Positions 26,744 through 36,470 of a stretch of 64,000 nucleotides of DNA are shown in pieces; the stretch's first letter is position 1; each line of letters opens with the position of its first letter. The position numbers were made by a program, and so were the translations under genes. The stretch is from Bacillus oleivorans (GTDB lineage Bacteria; Bacillota; Bacilli; Bacillales; JC228): contig NZ_OAOP01000002.1 in the NCBI RefSeq assembly GCF_900207585.1, positions 434,001 through 498,000 on the forward strand. The letters run 5' to 3'. The notes under the pieces are model-generated. The model was not told the origin of the DNA and did no database searches. It was given only the letters and a program-made list of their open reading frames with translations.

Positions 26744-26940
26744 TTAAAATAGTCTTCAAATTCTTTTGGATCATCTGGCAATTTATTTTGTAAATATGGA
26801 TTTTCTTCAGTAATATTTTCTGGGTCTAGATTAGATTTAATCACGAGCATCGGCTGTTTATTTCCTTCTGCAATCAAACGGTCGTTTAATTCCTTAAAAT
26901 CTTCCATATCAGGGCTCCCAGGCTTTTTTGGTTCCATTCT
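26737..26940 (-). CDS. Small acidic hypothetical protein, 67 aa
   Basis: Starts M-E-P-K-K-P-G-S-P-D, with a full TAAGGAGGTG ribosome binding site before the ATG at 26940; the longer reading to 27030 crosses that RBS and is rejected. Highly acidic and proline-rich (N-I-T-E-E-N-P-Y-L-Q-N-K-L-P-D-D-P-K-E-F-E-D-Y-F), no Cys, no membrane segment. I do not recognise the family. It is divergent from the NTF2-like gene with a 120-bp shared upstream region. Confidence 0.82.
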   Translation of the reverse strand, partial: RMEPKKPGSPDMEDFKELNDRLIAEGNKQPMLVIKSNLDPENITEENPYLQNKLPDDPKEFEDYFKE

Positions 26941-27060
26941 TCGCACCTCCTTACTGATTAGCATGCAGTACATGGAGAAAAATATGTACAGGAAGGCACG
27001 AGACCCGAAAAATTGTAGTACAATATACACCTGGAATACATTTAGAAATGAGGAATTTCA

Positions 27061-27402
27061 ATGGAAGAAAATGCAGCCCGTCTGGCTCAGAAACAATTGG
27101 ATGCCTATAACAGTCAAAACCTAGAAGAGTTTTTAACGGTTTATAGTGAAGATGTAGAAGTATTAGAATTCCCCTCCAATAAGCGAATGTATTCGGGGAT
27201 TCAACTGATGAGAGAAAGATATGATTCACTCTTTAAAAACAATCCTAACCAACATGCAAAGCTTCTAGCGAGGATAGTTAAAGGAAATATGGTTATCGAC
27301 CATGAATATGTAACTGGCAGAGCGAATGGGGTTGAAGTAACTGCGATAGCAATGTATGAAATCATTGGGGATAAAATTGCAAGAGTTTGGTTTGTAAAAT
27401 AA
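27061..27402 (+). CDS. NTF2/SnoaL-like domain protein
   Basis: A 113-residue single-domain protein with the cone-shaped NTF2-like pattern: N-terminal helix (A-A-R-L-A-Q-K-Q-L-D-A-Y-N-S-Q-N-L-E-E-F-L), strand Y-S-E-D-V-E-V-L, G-I-Q-L-M-R-E-R-Y-D-S-L-F, and alternating strands ending in A-M-Y-E-I-I-G-D-K-I-A-R-V-W-F-V. This matches the steroid-isomerase-like (SnoaL) subgroup used as small enzymes or binding modules; function is unassigned. GAGG upstream. Own terminator follows. Confidence 0.85.
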   Translation: MEENAARLAQKQLDAYNSQNLEEFLTVYSEDVEVLEFPSNKRMYSGIQLMRERYDSLFKNNPNQHAKLLARIVKGNMVIDHEYVTGRANGVEVTAIAMYEIIGDKIARVWFVK

Positions 27403-27408
27403 TGCATG

Positions 27409-27440
27409 AGCATCTGAGGGGAACCTGAGATGCTTTTAAA
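27409..27440 (+). terminator. Intrinsic terminator after NTF2-like gene
   Basis: AGCATCT-G-AGG / CCT-G-AGATGCT stem and a short T4 run. Confidence 0.8.
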
Positions 27441-27620
27441 TAGGACGCGAACGAGGTTCTAAAGGACCCGCTTAGACTGGATAAACGATGAAGAGTCCTT
27501 AATATGGCTTTTACAGGACCAAATTGGAAGGAAAAGAGGAGGAGGGTCCTTGAAGGAGTTTCTAAAAAACAGAACTGGCTTGAAAAGGTAAGAAAAGTCG
27601 CATATTCCCCTCGAATGTTC
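27441..27620. repeat. Degenerate intergenic repeat region (AGGAC motif)
   Basis: AGGAC occurs at 27442 and 27463 (21 nt apart) and AGGACC again at 27515, interleaved with AGTCC/GGGTCC. It resembles the better-preserved ~20-nt arrays elsewhere in the window but is more decayed. No gene here. Confidence 0.4.
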
Positions 27621-27751
27621 ATCCTCAGTTCAAAAACTAAAAACCCTACGTATGCAAATGATCTTTTTGTTATTTTCTATTAATTTTTCATAGAATCATA
27701 ACAAAAATCATAGTTTAAAGTAAGACGCATTGTATGGGAGTCGACAAAAAG

Positions 27752-28468
27752 ATGAATGAAATTTATATGGATATCACAAACCAATATATAAAACAAAGTC
27801 TTAGGTTTATGCATATAGCCCTGCTGGTTTTATTGATATGTATCAGATGGGATATTCCACATGCGATTTGGATAATATCTCCTTTGGTGACGTTTAGTTT
27901 AATAAGCGGATACATGTCCTATCTTTACAATATCAGAACAAACGATACAATTGCAGAAAAAGATGAGCGTGCCGAAAGGATTAAAACAAATGATTATATT
28001 TCGCTAAAGGATGGGATATCTGTTTATTTTGTAGATCCGGTCGGACGTAAAGAATACACCGTCCGAAACCGTGGAAAATCTATTTTTACGTTATACAATC
28101 AAAGAAATTTTCCGGTTTGCACCATTCAAAAAAGTCCTTTATCTGCCTCGCCTTTTATTATCCGTAATCACAAACAAAAGCTAATTGCTGCTTATATAGA
28201 AGGCAGCACTCCATCACATCTTATATTTAATGGGAAAATCATCATTAAAGATGAATCTTTTACAATCAAGCAAATCCATTTACATCATTTTTGCTTAGAA
28301 TCAGAATCTAGGGAAAGAATTGCTTATGTCCAAAAAGGCTGGATGCCAACTTTATGGCAGAAGCGGTTTCCAGCCAATGCACCAACTATTACATTTAAAG
28401 ATGATACAGATATGGAAAGAAGAGAAATTTTGCTTCTAGTGATCGGTTATATTTTTTTGCAAAAATAA
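27752..28468 (+). CDS. Membrane-anchored hypothetical protein, possible tubby/LURP-like C-terminus
   Basis: A 238-residue protein from the ATG at 27752 (GGGAG ~12 bases upstream); the ATG at 27734 is possible but lacks an RBS. Two hydrophobic segments near residues 18-60 are followed by a soluble domain with repeated strand pattern (I-S-V-Y-F-V-D-P-V-G-R-K-E-Y-T-V-R-N-R-G-K, P-F-I-I-R-N-H-K-Q-K-L-I-A-A-Y). This pattern is reminiscent of LURP-one/tubby-like C-terminal sheets, a tentative impression. The extreme C-terminus is again hydrophobic. No characterised homologue recognised; it is not part of the rib operon. Confidence 0.7.
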   Translation: MNEIYMDITNQYIKQSLRFMHIALLVLLICIRWDIPHAIWIISPLVTFSLISGYMSYLYNIRTNDTIAEKDERAERIKTNDYISLKDGISVYFVDPVGRKEYTVRNRGKSIFTLYNQRNFPVCTIQKSPLSASPFIIRNHKQKLIAAYIEGSTPSHLIFNGKIIIKDESFTIKQIHLHHFCLESESRERIAYVQKGWMPTLWQKRFPANAPTITFKDDTDMERREILLLVIGYIFLQK

Positions 28469-28528
28469 TATAAGCAGATTACATGCTTTTTAAAAAGTTT
28501 TTTGTTATGATGAGAATAATTCGATATG

Positions 28529-28665
28529 ATTCCTTCGGGGCAGGGTGAAAATCCCGACCGGCGGTGATGAGCGATAGCTCTTAGTCCGTGACCCGTATTG
28601 CGATACGGTGGATTCGGTGAAAATCCGAAGCCGACAGTGAAAGTCTGGATGGGAGAAGGAAAACG
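28529..28665 (+). ncRNA. FMN riboswitch (RFN element)
   Basis: All the conserved blocks of the RFN element are present in order: CTTCGGGGCAGGGTGAAA, the ATCCCGACCGGCGGT junction, AGCCCG-like AGTCCGTGACCC, GGATTCGGTGAAAATCCG, AAGCCGACAGT and AGTCTGGATGGGAGAAG. FMN binding is expected to favour the terminator at 28703 and shut down ribE-ribBA-ribH. Confidence 0.97.
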
Positions 28666-28702
28666 AGCGTTTAAAACGCTTATTTAATTATGGACAAAAA
28701 TG

Positions 28703-28734
28703 CCCCGTTTTGCTAAAAAGCGGGGTTTTTTATA
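28703..28734 (+). terminator. Riboswitch-controlled terminator
   Basis: CCCCGTTTT-GCT-AAAAAGCGGGG hairpin with T6, lying between the aptamer and ribE: the expression platform. Confidence 0.9.
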
Positions 28735-28820
28735 TTATTCCTATAAAAAGTGTCCGTAAATACAGTTTATTTGGAAAAGCTAAAGCTAAAATTTCCTCTA
28801 TACATAAGGAGGTGTGTGGG

Positions 28821-29474
28821 ATGTTTACTGGCATTGTTGAAGAGATTGGGACGATCCGGGAAATTAAACAGGGTAAAGAGGCAATGACTCTTACCATTCA
28901 AGCAGCGAAAACGATGGAGGATATCCATCTGGGAGACAGTTATTCCATCAACGGGGTCTGTTTAACCGTGACTTCTTATACGAAAGAATTGTTTACAGTG
29001 GATGTAATGCCTGAAACGTTCCATAACACAGCACTTTCAAAATTAAAAGTAGGATCGCTCATTAATATTGAAAGAGCCATGGCTGCGAATGGCAGGTTTG
29101 GCGGCCACTTTGTCTCTGGTCACGTTGATGGGGTCGGAACATTAGTGGGCCGGACGGAAAGAAGTAACGCGATTTATTTAAGAATTAAAGTACCCGAACA
29201 TATCGAACAATATTTAGTCCATCGCGGTTCTATAACCCTTGATGGCACTTCGTTAACGATCTTTTCGATTGAGAACAGTGTGATTACCGTTTCCTTGATC
29301 CCCCATACAGCAAATGAAACCATATTAGGACGGAAAAAAGTAGGAGATCTGATTAACGTTGAAGCGGATTTACTTGCAAAATATATTGCAAGCCTATTAA
29401 ACAACAGGAGCCAGTATAAAGAAAATAAAGGGTTATCCCTTTCATTTTTAAATCAGCATGGGTTCTTGTCTTAG
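28821..29474 (+). CDS. ribE: Riboflavin synthase alpha subunit
   Basis: Dismutates two 6,7-dimethyl-8-ribityllumazines to riboflavin. The 217 residues form two homologous lumazine-binding barrels: the first begins M-F-T-G-I-V-E-E-I-G and contains N-G-V-C-L-T-V, and the second begins near residue 98 with G-G-H-F-V-S-G-H-V-D-G-V-G-T and contains D-G-T-S-L-T-I. The start ATG at 28821 has AAGGAGGTG upstream; the apparent extension back to 28710 is riboswitch leader. It is the first gene after the FMN riboswitch, where B. subtilis has ribD. Confidence 0.96.
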   Translation: MFTGIVEEIGTIREIKQGKEAMTLTIQAAKTMEDIHLGDSYSINGVCLTVTSYTKELFTVDVMPETFHNTALSKLKVGSLINIERAMAANGRFGGHFVSGHVDGVGTLVGRTERSNAIYLRIKVPEHIEQYLVHRGSITLDGTSLTIFSIENSVITVSLIPHTANETILGRKKVGDLINVEADLLAKYIASLLNNRSQYKENKGLSLSFLNQHGFLS

Positions 29475-29486
29475 CGAAGGGTGTGA

Positions 29487-30704
29487 ATGACTTTGTTCGA
29501 TACAATTGAAGCAGCATTAGAAGATTTAAGAAATGGAAAAGTTATAATTGTGTGTGACGATGAAGACCGGGAAAATGAAGGCGATTTTATTGCAATTGCT
29601 GAATATGCAACACCTGAAGTGATAAACTTTATGGCGACAGAAGGCAGAGGACTAATCTGTACACCAATCACAGAGGAACTGGCGAGTCAGCTTCAATTGA
29701 AGCCAATGACGGATATCAATACGGATCAGCATGGAACTGCCTTTACAATTAGTGTTGACCATCAGGAAACCACAACAGGAATTAGCGCGCATGAAAGAAG
29801 CTTAACGATTCAAAAAATGATAAACTCAAGCTCACAGCCAAAAGATTTCAAACGGCCTGGCCATGTGTTTCCTTTGATTGCTAAAAACGGAGGTGTATTG
29901 CGCAGAGCGGGTCATACAGAAGCAGCGGTGGATTTAGCGAGATTAGCCGGAAAACAGCCAGCTGGTGTCATCTGTGAAATTATGAATGAAGATGGTACGA
30001 TGGCAAGGGTGCCGCAGCTTAAAAAAATCGCTGAAAAGCACAACCTAAAATTAATAACCATCCAGGATCTAATCAGTTACCGTTTACAGCATGACAGCTT
30101 AATTAATAGAGAGGTAGACGTTCAGCTGCCTACTATTTACGGAACCTTCCGAGCAATTGGCTATACCAATATTTTAGATGGAAAAGAGCATGTCGCCTTA
30201 GTGAAAGGTGAAATTAAAGGAGACGAACCCGTTCTTGTAAGAGTTCATTCAGAGTGTTTAACAGGAGATGTATTTGGTTCTAATCGCTGCGATTGCGGAC
30301 CGCAATTGCATTCTGCTTTGGAACAAATTGAAGCTGCCGGAAATGGCGTCTTGTTGTACATGCGGCAAGAAGGACGCGGCATAGGATTGATCAATAAATT
30401 AAAAGCCTATAAGCTGCAGGAAGAAGGTCTTGATACCGTAGAAGCTAATCAGGAGCTTGGCTTTAAGCCAGACCTGCGGGACTATGGAATTGGTGCCCAA
30501 ATTTTACGGGATTTAGGAATTCAACAGTTAAAAATCATGACTAATAACCCTAGGAAAATAAAGGGTCTTAATGGATATGGACTTGAAGTGGTTGAAAGAG
30601 TACCGATTCAAATGCCAGCCAAAAAAGAAAATGAAAAATATTTGCACACCAAACATGAAAGATTAGGTCATTTATTAGAATTTCATAATCAAGGAACGGA
30701 GTGA
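29487..30704 (+). CDS. ribBA: Bifunctional 3,4-dihydroxy-2-butanone-4-phosphate synthase / GTP cyclohydrolase II
   Basis: Catalyses both entry reactions of riboflavin synthesis. The N-terminal DHBP synthase domain (~1-200) has [10 protein letters not shown] and [12 protein letters not shown]. The C-terminal GTP cyclohydrolase II domain (~205-400) has the zinc-binding [15 protein letters not shown] and the R-Q-E-G-R-G-I-G-L loop. At 405 residues it is the normal fused length. It follows ribE by 12 bp and precedes ribH by 6 bp in the FMN-controlled operon. Confidence 0.97.
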   Translation: MTLFDTIEAALEDLRNGKVIIVCDDEDRENEGDFIAIAEYATPEVINFMATEGRGLICTPITEELASQLQLKPMTDINTDQHGTAFTISVDHQETTTGISAHERSLTIQKMINSSSQPKDFKRPGHVFPLIAKNGGVLRRAGHTEAAVDLARLAGKQPAGVICEIMNEDGTMARVPQLKKIAEKHNLKLITIQDLISYRLQHDSLINREVDVQLPTIYGTFRAIGYTNILDGKEHVALVKGEIKGDEPVLVRVHSECLTGDVFGSNRCDCGPQLHSALEQIEAAGNGVLLYMRQEGRGIGLINKLKAYKLQEEGLDTVEANQELGFKPDLRDYGIGAQILRDLGIQQLKIMTNNPRKIKGLNGYGLEVVERVPIQMPAKKENEKYLHTKHERLGHLLEFHNQGTE

Positions 30705-30710
30705 TTCAAA

Positions 30711-31175
30711 ATGAATACATTTGAAGGACATTTAGTTGGTACTGGTTTAAAAATTGGGGTCGTGGTAGGAAGATTTAATGATTTTATCACAAGCAAACTG
30801 TTAGATGGTGCATTAGACGGATTAAAGCGACTAGGTGTGGAAGATGAGTCAGTATCCGTTTCATGGGTACCAGGAGCATTTGAAATCCCATTAGCTGCTA
30901 AAAAAATGGCAGAATCTAAAAAATACGATGCTGTTATTACATTAGGAACTGTTATTCGCGGCGCAACGCCTCACTTTGATTATGTCAGCAGCGAGGTTGC
31001 TAAAGGAGTAGCAAAGGTTAATCTAGAATCAGGAATTCCAGTCGTGTTTGGGGTATTGACAACAGATACCATTGAACAAGCCGTTGAACGGGCAGGTACA
31101 AAAGCCGGAAACAAAGGCTTTGAAGCGGCACAAACAGCAATTGAAATGGCAAACTTGCTCAAATCATTTGAATAA
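30711..31175 (+). CDS. ribH: 6,7-dimethyl-8-ribityllumazine synthase
   Basis: Condenses the RibD pyrimidine product with the RibB product to give the lumazine substrate of RibE; forms icosahedral capsids around riboflavin synthase in Bacillus. At 154 residues it is standard length. Motifs: R-F-N-D-F-I-T (substrate site), [23 protein letters not shown] (catalytic His) and F-G-V-L-T-T-D-T. Last gene of the operon. Its final 20 codons and terminator have a diverged second copy at 34437-34555. Confidence 0.97.
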   Translation: MNTFEGHLVGTGLKIGVVVGRFNDFITSKLLDGALDGLKRLGVEDESVSVSWVPGAFEIPLAAKKMAESKKYDAVITLGTVIRGATPHFDYVSSEVAKGVAKVNLESGIPVVFGVLTTDTIEQAVERAGTKAGNKGFEAAQTAIEMANLLKSFE

Positions 31176-31191
31176 AATAATCTTGTGAAGG

Positions 31192-31224
31192 AACAGGCGA
31201 TCATTTTGGTTGCCTGTTTTTTTT
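31192..31224 (+). terminator. Intrinsic terminator of the rib operon
   Basis: AACAGGC / GCCTGTT stem with extra GA-TC pairing and T8. A similar hairpin follows the ribH remnant at 34523. Confidence 0.93.
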
Positions 31225-31225
31225 C

Positions 31226-31683
31226 GGCTGTTTTCGTAACTAATGGTTTTATAAAGATTTCTGATCCGGACAGGAAAGGGGTAAAATTCAGTAAAGCTGT
31301 CGGAATGTGCCTTTGATTCGGACACGAACCGCTTAAATTGCTTCAAGCCTGTCCAAATACGCCCATGATTCGACCGGATTTTGTTTGAATGTATGAAATC
31401 TATCCGAATCAACCTTTATGTAGGACTCAAATTAGTAGCAATGGCAACAAAGCATTCGAAAAGAGCTTTTTTAGAACTTCTTCTAAAACCATTGTCATAC
31501 AAGTCTAAAAAAGATGGTCAAAGACTCTCTATTATTTCCTTAATATTTTGAAAATTGGGTATTTTTATCTATAACCATAAAAAAACATATAGGCAGCTAA
31601 TCCCATTTTTATTTAGGACAATATTAAGACTATTATTTCAATCTATAATATTCCTAAATAATAGAGGGGAGTTGAAGTTTTTT
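31226..31683. repeat. Intergenic region with degenerate TCCGGA-type repeats
   Basis: TCCGGA/TCGGAA/TCCGAA-like hexamers at 31265, 31300, 31318, 31352, 31370 and 31403, spaced by multiples of about 17 nt. No ORF with an RBS until the secreted-protein gene. The remainder (31430-31660) is very AT-rich. Confidence 0.45.
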
Positions 31684-34320
31684 ATGGGGTTAAATGCGTT
31701 TCGTCCAATCGTTTCTTGTGTCTTTTGCTTACTATTAGTATTTTCTCTTTCATCATTCAACACAAATGTTCAGGCTGAAGAAGAAGCAGAAGAAACGGTC
31801 ATGGCCAAGTTAAATGGAAGGGGCTTTAAAGAAGTTGTGGATTTAGGGGTTGCGGCTTCAAATGTAGTGATAACGAGTGCTGTTTTCGGTAATGAGGAAG
31901 GAAAAGATGTTGTTTATACTACAGCAAACGGCGGAATGTTTAATGTTGTTGATGTAAAAGAAAATGAACTTATATTTTCTGAGCAACTTGAAGGTGTGAC
32001 TCAAGTATGGTCACATTCAATTGCTCCAGACGGTACAGTATATATGGTCGCATTAAATTCGCTTTGGAAATATTCCCCTGGTACGAAAACAGTTGAAGAG
32101 ATTGGTACACCACATTCTGGTCATCAGCTTTGGACTAGTACTGTTGATGAAGAAGGGAATGTTTTTATAGGAACCTTTGCTGCAGGCAATGGAAGAATTT
32201 ATAAATATGACATAAGAACAGGAGAATTTGTTGATTTTGGCAAAATTGATGATGGTGATGGAAGTTATGTACGATCTATAGCTTATCATGCTGGTTATAT
32301 TTATGCCGGTTTAGGCGTTAGTGGAAAGGTATACCGAATTAATGCGGAAACGAAAGAAAAAGAAAACATTACAAAAAATGTACCTGATATCATAGGTAAA
32401 CCGATAGAACAAGTAAAATTCGCATACGATATGGATGTCGTTGGCAACTACTTATTTGTAAGATTTGATAGCGATGTAGAAAACGCATTGCTTTTCTATG
32501 ATTTAACACAACAAGAATGGGTCGACAAAAAAATTGCTAAAATTGGAGACGGATCTGTTGATGATTATGGTGTTTGGGGATTCACACAAATTCCGGTAAA
32601 TGGAGATAAAGCGTATGTAATCAATAATCGCCACATATTAGAAATAGATGTTAACACACTTGAAACAAGGGAAACTGGGATATATTATCCTGCCGGTCTA
32701 AGGGGAGGAGCATTTGTTGATTTAGGGCGTGAGGACTTACCAGGGTCTTCATTTGTAACTTTAAAAAGAAATGGTGAAATTTTTGCAGCTAATATTGAAA
32801 ACAGCAATTCTTTAAGCTTGCCTACTGTAATGGAAGCACAGCCATTAATATTACATAACCTAGGATTAGGTCCAGATGGGAATTTATATATGACTACTTA
32901 TCCTGGAGGACCTAAGGGTGCACAGTATAATCCAAAAACAAATAAATTTGTTTCATATGCTCAGGGGCAAGCAGAAGGAATGGTCGCAGGAAACGGGAGT
33001 GATTTGTACTTTGGTATTTACCCAGATGCTGTTATTCAAAAGATGAATACTGAGACACTTAAAATTGAATCTCTTTTTAATCTAAAGAATGGATATGAAC
33101 AGGATCGTCCATATATTATGAAATTTGAGGATAATAAGTTATTAATTGGAACAATCCCAGATTATAAAAAATTAGGTGGTTCTTTAACCATTTATGATAC
33201 TGTAACAGGAGTTAAAGAAACCTATCGTAATGTTGTACAGGATCAAAGCGTTGTAGGTATAGCGTATAAAGATGGATTCATCTATGGTTCAACATCAATA
33301 CGAGGAGGATTAGATATTGAACCAGCTGCAGAAAAAGCAAAAATGTTCGTTTGGGATGTTGAAAAACAAAAGAAAGTTACAGAATTTGAACTAGATCTGG
33401 ATGAATTAGACACCCCACCAATGATAAGTGGTTTAACATTTGATCATAAAGGTCTTTTATGGGGTGCAGTGGATGGTATTTTATTTGCGATGGATCCTGA
33501 TACTTATGAAATAGTAAAATATAAAAATATTTATCCAAATGTAAAAAATAGAGGAATGTGGCGTCCAGTCCACATTGAATTTGGCAGTGATGGATTGTTA
33601 TATACTGATTTAGGCGGTAAGTTAACCGTTGTTAATCCGAATTCAATAAATTTACACCATGTTACGCTTATTGATAATGCAAAAGAAATTGAATTTATGA
33701 CTCTTGCCGAAGATAGTAATGGCAATGAGAATATTTATTTTCTAGAACATAATACAACCGTGTTGAAAATGATACCCGTTATCTATGGCGGGGAAGTTAT
33801 AGAAGAACCTGAAATAGAAACTGTTGAAGTTCCAATTGACAATGCTGGTTTTGAAGAATCGGTTGAAAATGGAGAGATTCCTGACTGGTCATCCTTATTC
33901 GGGGAATTTTCAGCCAATGTTTCTTACCAGATTAGTAATGAGAGAAGTTTTTCTGGCAATCATAGCTTGAAAGTAGTCGATACCTCACAGTCTGAAACTG
34001 TGTTTGCTCAGTCTGATTTCATTCCAATTACAGCAGGAATCGAATACACGGCATCTGCAAAACTTTTCTCAGATGATGGCAGTGTTAGTTTCTTCCTTCG
34101 TTACTTTGATGAAAATGGAATACAGGTAGGGTCCGATGTAGATGGAGTCAATATTATTCATATTCGAGGCGGCCATAAAGAATGGCAAACGGTTCATGCA
34201 ACAGTAACTGCTCCAGAGGGTGCAAAATATGCAAGAATCTTTCTGGGAGCTTCCAATTACTTTACAACAAATGGCGCGTATTTTGATGATATTACATTTA
34301 CTTATAACCGGGTGAAATAG
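31684..34320 (+). CDS. Secreted beta-propeller protein with C-terminal carbohydrate-binding-like module
   Basis: An 878-residue extracellular protein from the ATG at 31684 (AGGGGAG upstream); a longer frame to 31555 has no start support. Signal peptide ends near A-E-E-E-A (residue ~31). Residues ~45-700 contain repeated propeller-blade strands of the form G-x-V-Y-M/F-x-x-Y, with D-G-T-V-Y-M-V, E-G-N-V-F-I-G, D-G-N-L-Y-M-T, K-G-L-L-W-G-A and D-G-L-L-Y-T-D as blade markers. The last ~160 residues (I-D-N-A-G-F-E-E-S...Y-F-D-D-I-T-F) are a CBM4/9-like jelly roll. The layout suits polysaccharide binding or a lyase, but no catalytic residues are assigned. It appears inserted between two copies of the ribH tail. 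Confidence 0.82.
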   Translation: MGLNAFRPIVSCVFCLLLVFSLSSFNTNVQAEEEAEETVMAKLNGRGFKEVVDLGVAASNVVITSAVFGNEEGKDVVYTTANGGMFNVVDVKENELIFSEQLEGVTQVWSHSIAPDGTVYMVALNSLWKYSPGTKTVEEIGTPHSGHQLWTSTVDEEGNVFIGTFAAGNGRIYKYDIRTGEFVDFGKIDDGDGSYVRSIAYHAGYIYAGLGVSGKVYRINAETKEKENITKNVPDIIGKPIEQVKFAYDMDVVGNYLFVRFDSDVENALLFYDLTQQEWVDKKIAKIGDGSVDDYGVWGFTQIPVNGDKAYVINNRHILEIDVNTLETRETGIYYPAGLRGGAFVDLGREDLPGSSFVTLKRNGEIFAANIENSNSLSLPTVMEAQPLILHNLGLGPDGNLYMTTYPGGPKGAQYNPKTNKFVSYAQGQAEGMVAGNGSDLYFGIYPDAVIQKMNTETLKIESLFNLKNGYEQDRPYIMKFEDNKLLIGTIPDYKKLGGSLTIYDTVTGVKETYRNVVQDQSVVGIAYKDGFIYGSTSIRGGLDIEPAAEKAKMFVWDVEKQKKVTEFELDLDELDTPPMISGLTFDHKGLLWGAVDGILFAMDPDTYEIVKYKNIYPNVKNRGMWRPVHIEFGSDGLLYTDLGGKLTVVNPNSINLHHVTLIDNAKEIEFMTLAEDSNGNENIYFLEHNTTVLKMIPVIYGGEVIEEPEIETVEVPIDNAGFEESVENGEIPDWSSLFGEFSANVSYQISNERSFSGNHSLKVVDTSQSETVFAQSDFIPITAGIEYTASAKLFSDDGSVSFFLRYFDENGIQVGSDVDGVNIIHIRGGHKEWQTVHATVTAPEGAKYARIFLGASNYFTTNGAYFDDITFTYNRVK

Positions 34321-34436
34321 ACAAGAGGATCAATGAATCCGGCAACTAAACAATCGCACTGAAACTGAAGTTATAAAATGTTGGGATTTCCATAAAAGAT
34401 AAAAAAAGTCCACTTGTACAATAGATAAGGGACATA

Positions 34437-34505
34437 AAGAGTGATGGCTTTAAAGCTTCTAAATTACCGGTTGAAATGGCGAATTTGCACAAATCCTTTG
34501 ATTAA
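34437..34505 (+). pseudogene. ribH': Diverged copy of the ribH 3' end
   Basis: In-frame remnant encoding K-S-D-G-F-K-A-S-K-L-P-V-E-M-A-N-L-H-K-S-F-D-stop, against [22 protein letters not shown]-stop at the end of RibH. The nucleotide alignment is ungapped (offset 3330) with 35/40 identities over 34471-34510. No start codon or upstream ribH sequence accompanies it. Stop codons align exactly, and a ribH-type terminator follows. Confidence 0.8.
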
Positions 34506-34522
34506 AATAAGCTAGGAAATTT

Positions 34523-34554
34523 TACAGGCGATCATGAAGTCGCCTGTTTTTTAT
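34523..34554 (+). terminator. Terminator following the ribH remnant
   Basis: ACAGGCGA / TCGCCTGT stem with T6. It matches the rib operon terminator (same ACAGGCGATCAT start). Confidence 0.88.
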
Positions 34555-34741
34555 GTGCAAAACGATAAATTTCGAAGTGTGTTAGTCATATAGCAAAATG
34601 AAGGACAAAACTGATCAAAAAACCTGCAAGAATGTTCTTCATACGCTGTATGAAGAACAAGACTAAGAAAAAAACCTATTAAAATATCCCTTAAAAGGTA
34701 TAATAAGGTAAATATTTAGTCCTAAACGGGAGTGTATTTAT

Positions 34742-35745
<1,004 letters not shown>

Positions 35746-35764
35746 GGGATGAAATATAATGAAG

Positions 35765-35953
35765 CTATCTATTAAATAATGCTAGTGCTGATTTAACAAT
35801 GAGAACGACTGAAAATACAAGTACACTTAGAACACCAATTAAAGAAAAGAAAGACCCTAAGCTCTCAACCGGTGTTCCTGCTAAATTCACTTTTGTAAGT
35901 GCAAAACCGGCTAAAATAGCAGATAAATATAAAAGTATGGCTCTGTCCATCAT
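35765..35953 (-). CDS. Small two-TM membrane protein, 62 aa
   Basis: Starts M-M-D-R-A-I-L-L-Y-L, with AGGAGG 5 bases before the first ATG (either Met could initiate). Two hydrophobic helices (~5-20 and ~35-57) are separated by a short polar turn. No named family recognised. The good RBS and hydrophobic pattern support a real gene. Confidence 0.75.
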   Translation of the reverse strand: MMDRAILLYLSAILAGFALTKVNLAGTPVESLGSFFSLIGVLSVLVFSVVLIVKSALALFNR

Positions 35954-36014
35954 TCAATCCTCCTCTCTATCAATATATGTAAGCTGTAACAGGTTGTTCT
36001 AGGCAAAATTTGGA

Positions 36015-36345
36015 ATTGATATAGATTTTGGTCCTTGTTTAAAGAAAATGGTTTCGTTGCCAAATATCAATTTTTAGGCGTACAATCATATTTTGTGGTT
36101 TGCAACGGCAAACGGGCGAGAGAGGGATATTTAGCAGCAGCTCTAGTTTGTGTAGTGATAAGCGGACTTCTGATTTTGATGATATCCTTTAGCCGGCTAT
36201 CAACCATACTCTTACAGTCGATTCCAAATTCGTTGAAAACCGGTTTTAACAGCAGGACTCGGCATGTTTCTTATTTTTATTGGGCTGGAAAAGGGCGGCT
36301 CAATTGAAAGCGTCAACTATCTATTAAAATTTCAAATTGTTTAAA
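36015..36345 (+). pseudogene. Remnant of an NCS2-type purine permease (PbuG/AzgA-like)
   Basis: A frame from 36035 encodes A-L-V-C-V-V-I-S-G-L-L-I-L-M-I-S-F-S-R-L-S-T-I-L-L-Q-S-I-P-N-S-L-K-T-G, which matches the ISGL...INAIPxxLK block of adenine/guanine permeases. The frame then shifts: another frame continues G-L-G-M-F-L-I-F-I-G-L-E-K-G-G, the following helix of the same family. Neither an N-terminus with RBS nor the rest of the ~430-residue protein is present. I read this as a decayed internal fragment. Confidence 0.6.
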
Positions 36346-36356
36346 CCATAGAGGAG

Positions 36357-36391
36357 AGCAAGAACCAAAATCATCGGTTCTTGCTTTTTTA
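36357..36391 (+). terminator. Intrinsic terminator after permease remnant
   Basis: Perfect 10-bp stem AGCAAGAACC / GGTTCTTGCT followed by T6. A leftover functional-looking terminator supports a former gene upstream. Confidence 0.9.
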
Positions 36392-36470
36392 TGATACGGA
36401 AAAGTTCTCATGGTTAGACTTTTAATGTTAAAATAGATAGAAATTTCTCCATCAGAAAGGACTAAAAAAT

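Noticed and set aside
28710-28820. N-terminal extension of RibE
   Set aside because: It would translate the riboswitch terminator region; RibE homologues begin at M-F-T-G-I-V, which has the RBS.
31555-31683. N-terminal extension of the propeller protein
   Set aside because: No RBS, and it would place the signal peptide in the middle of the protein.
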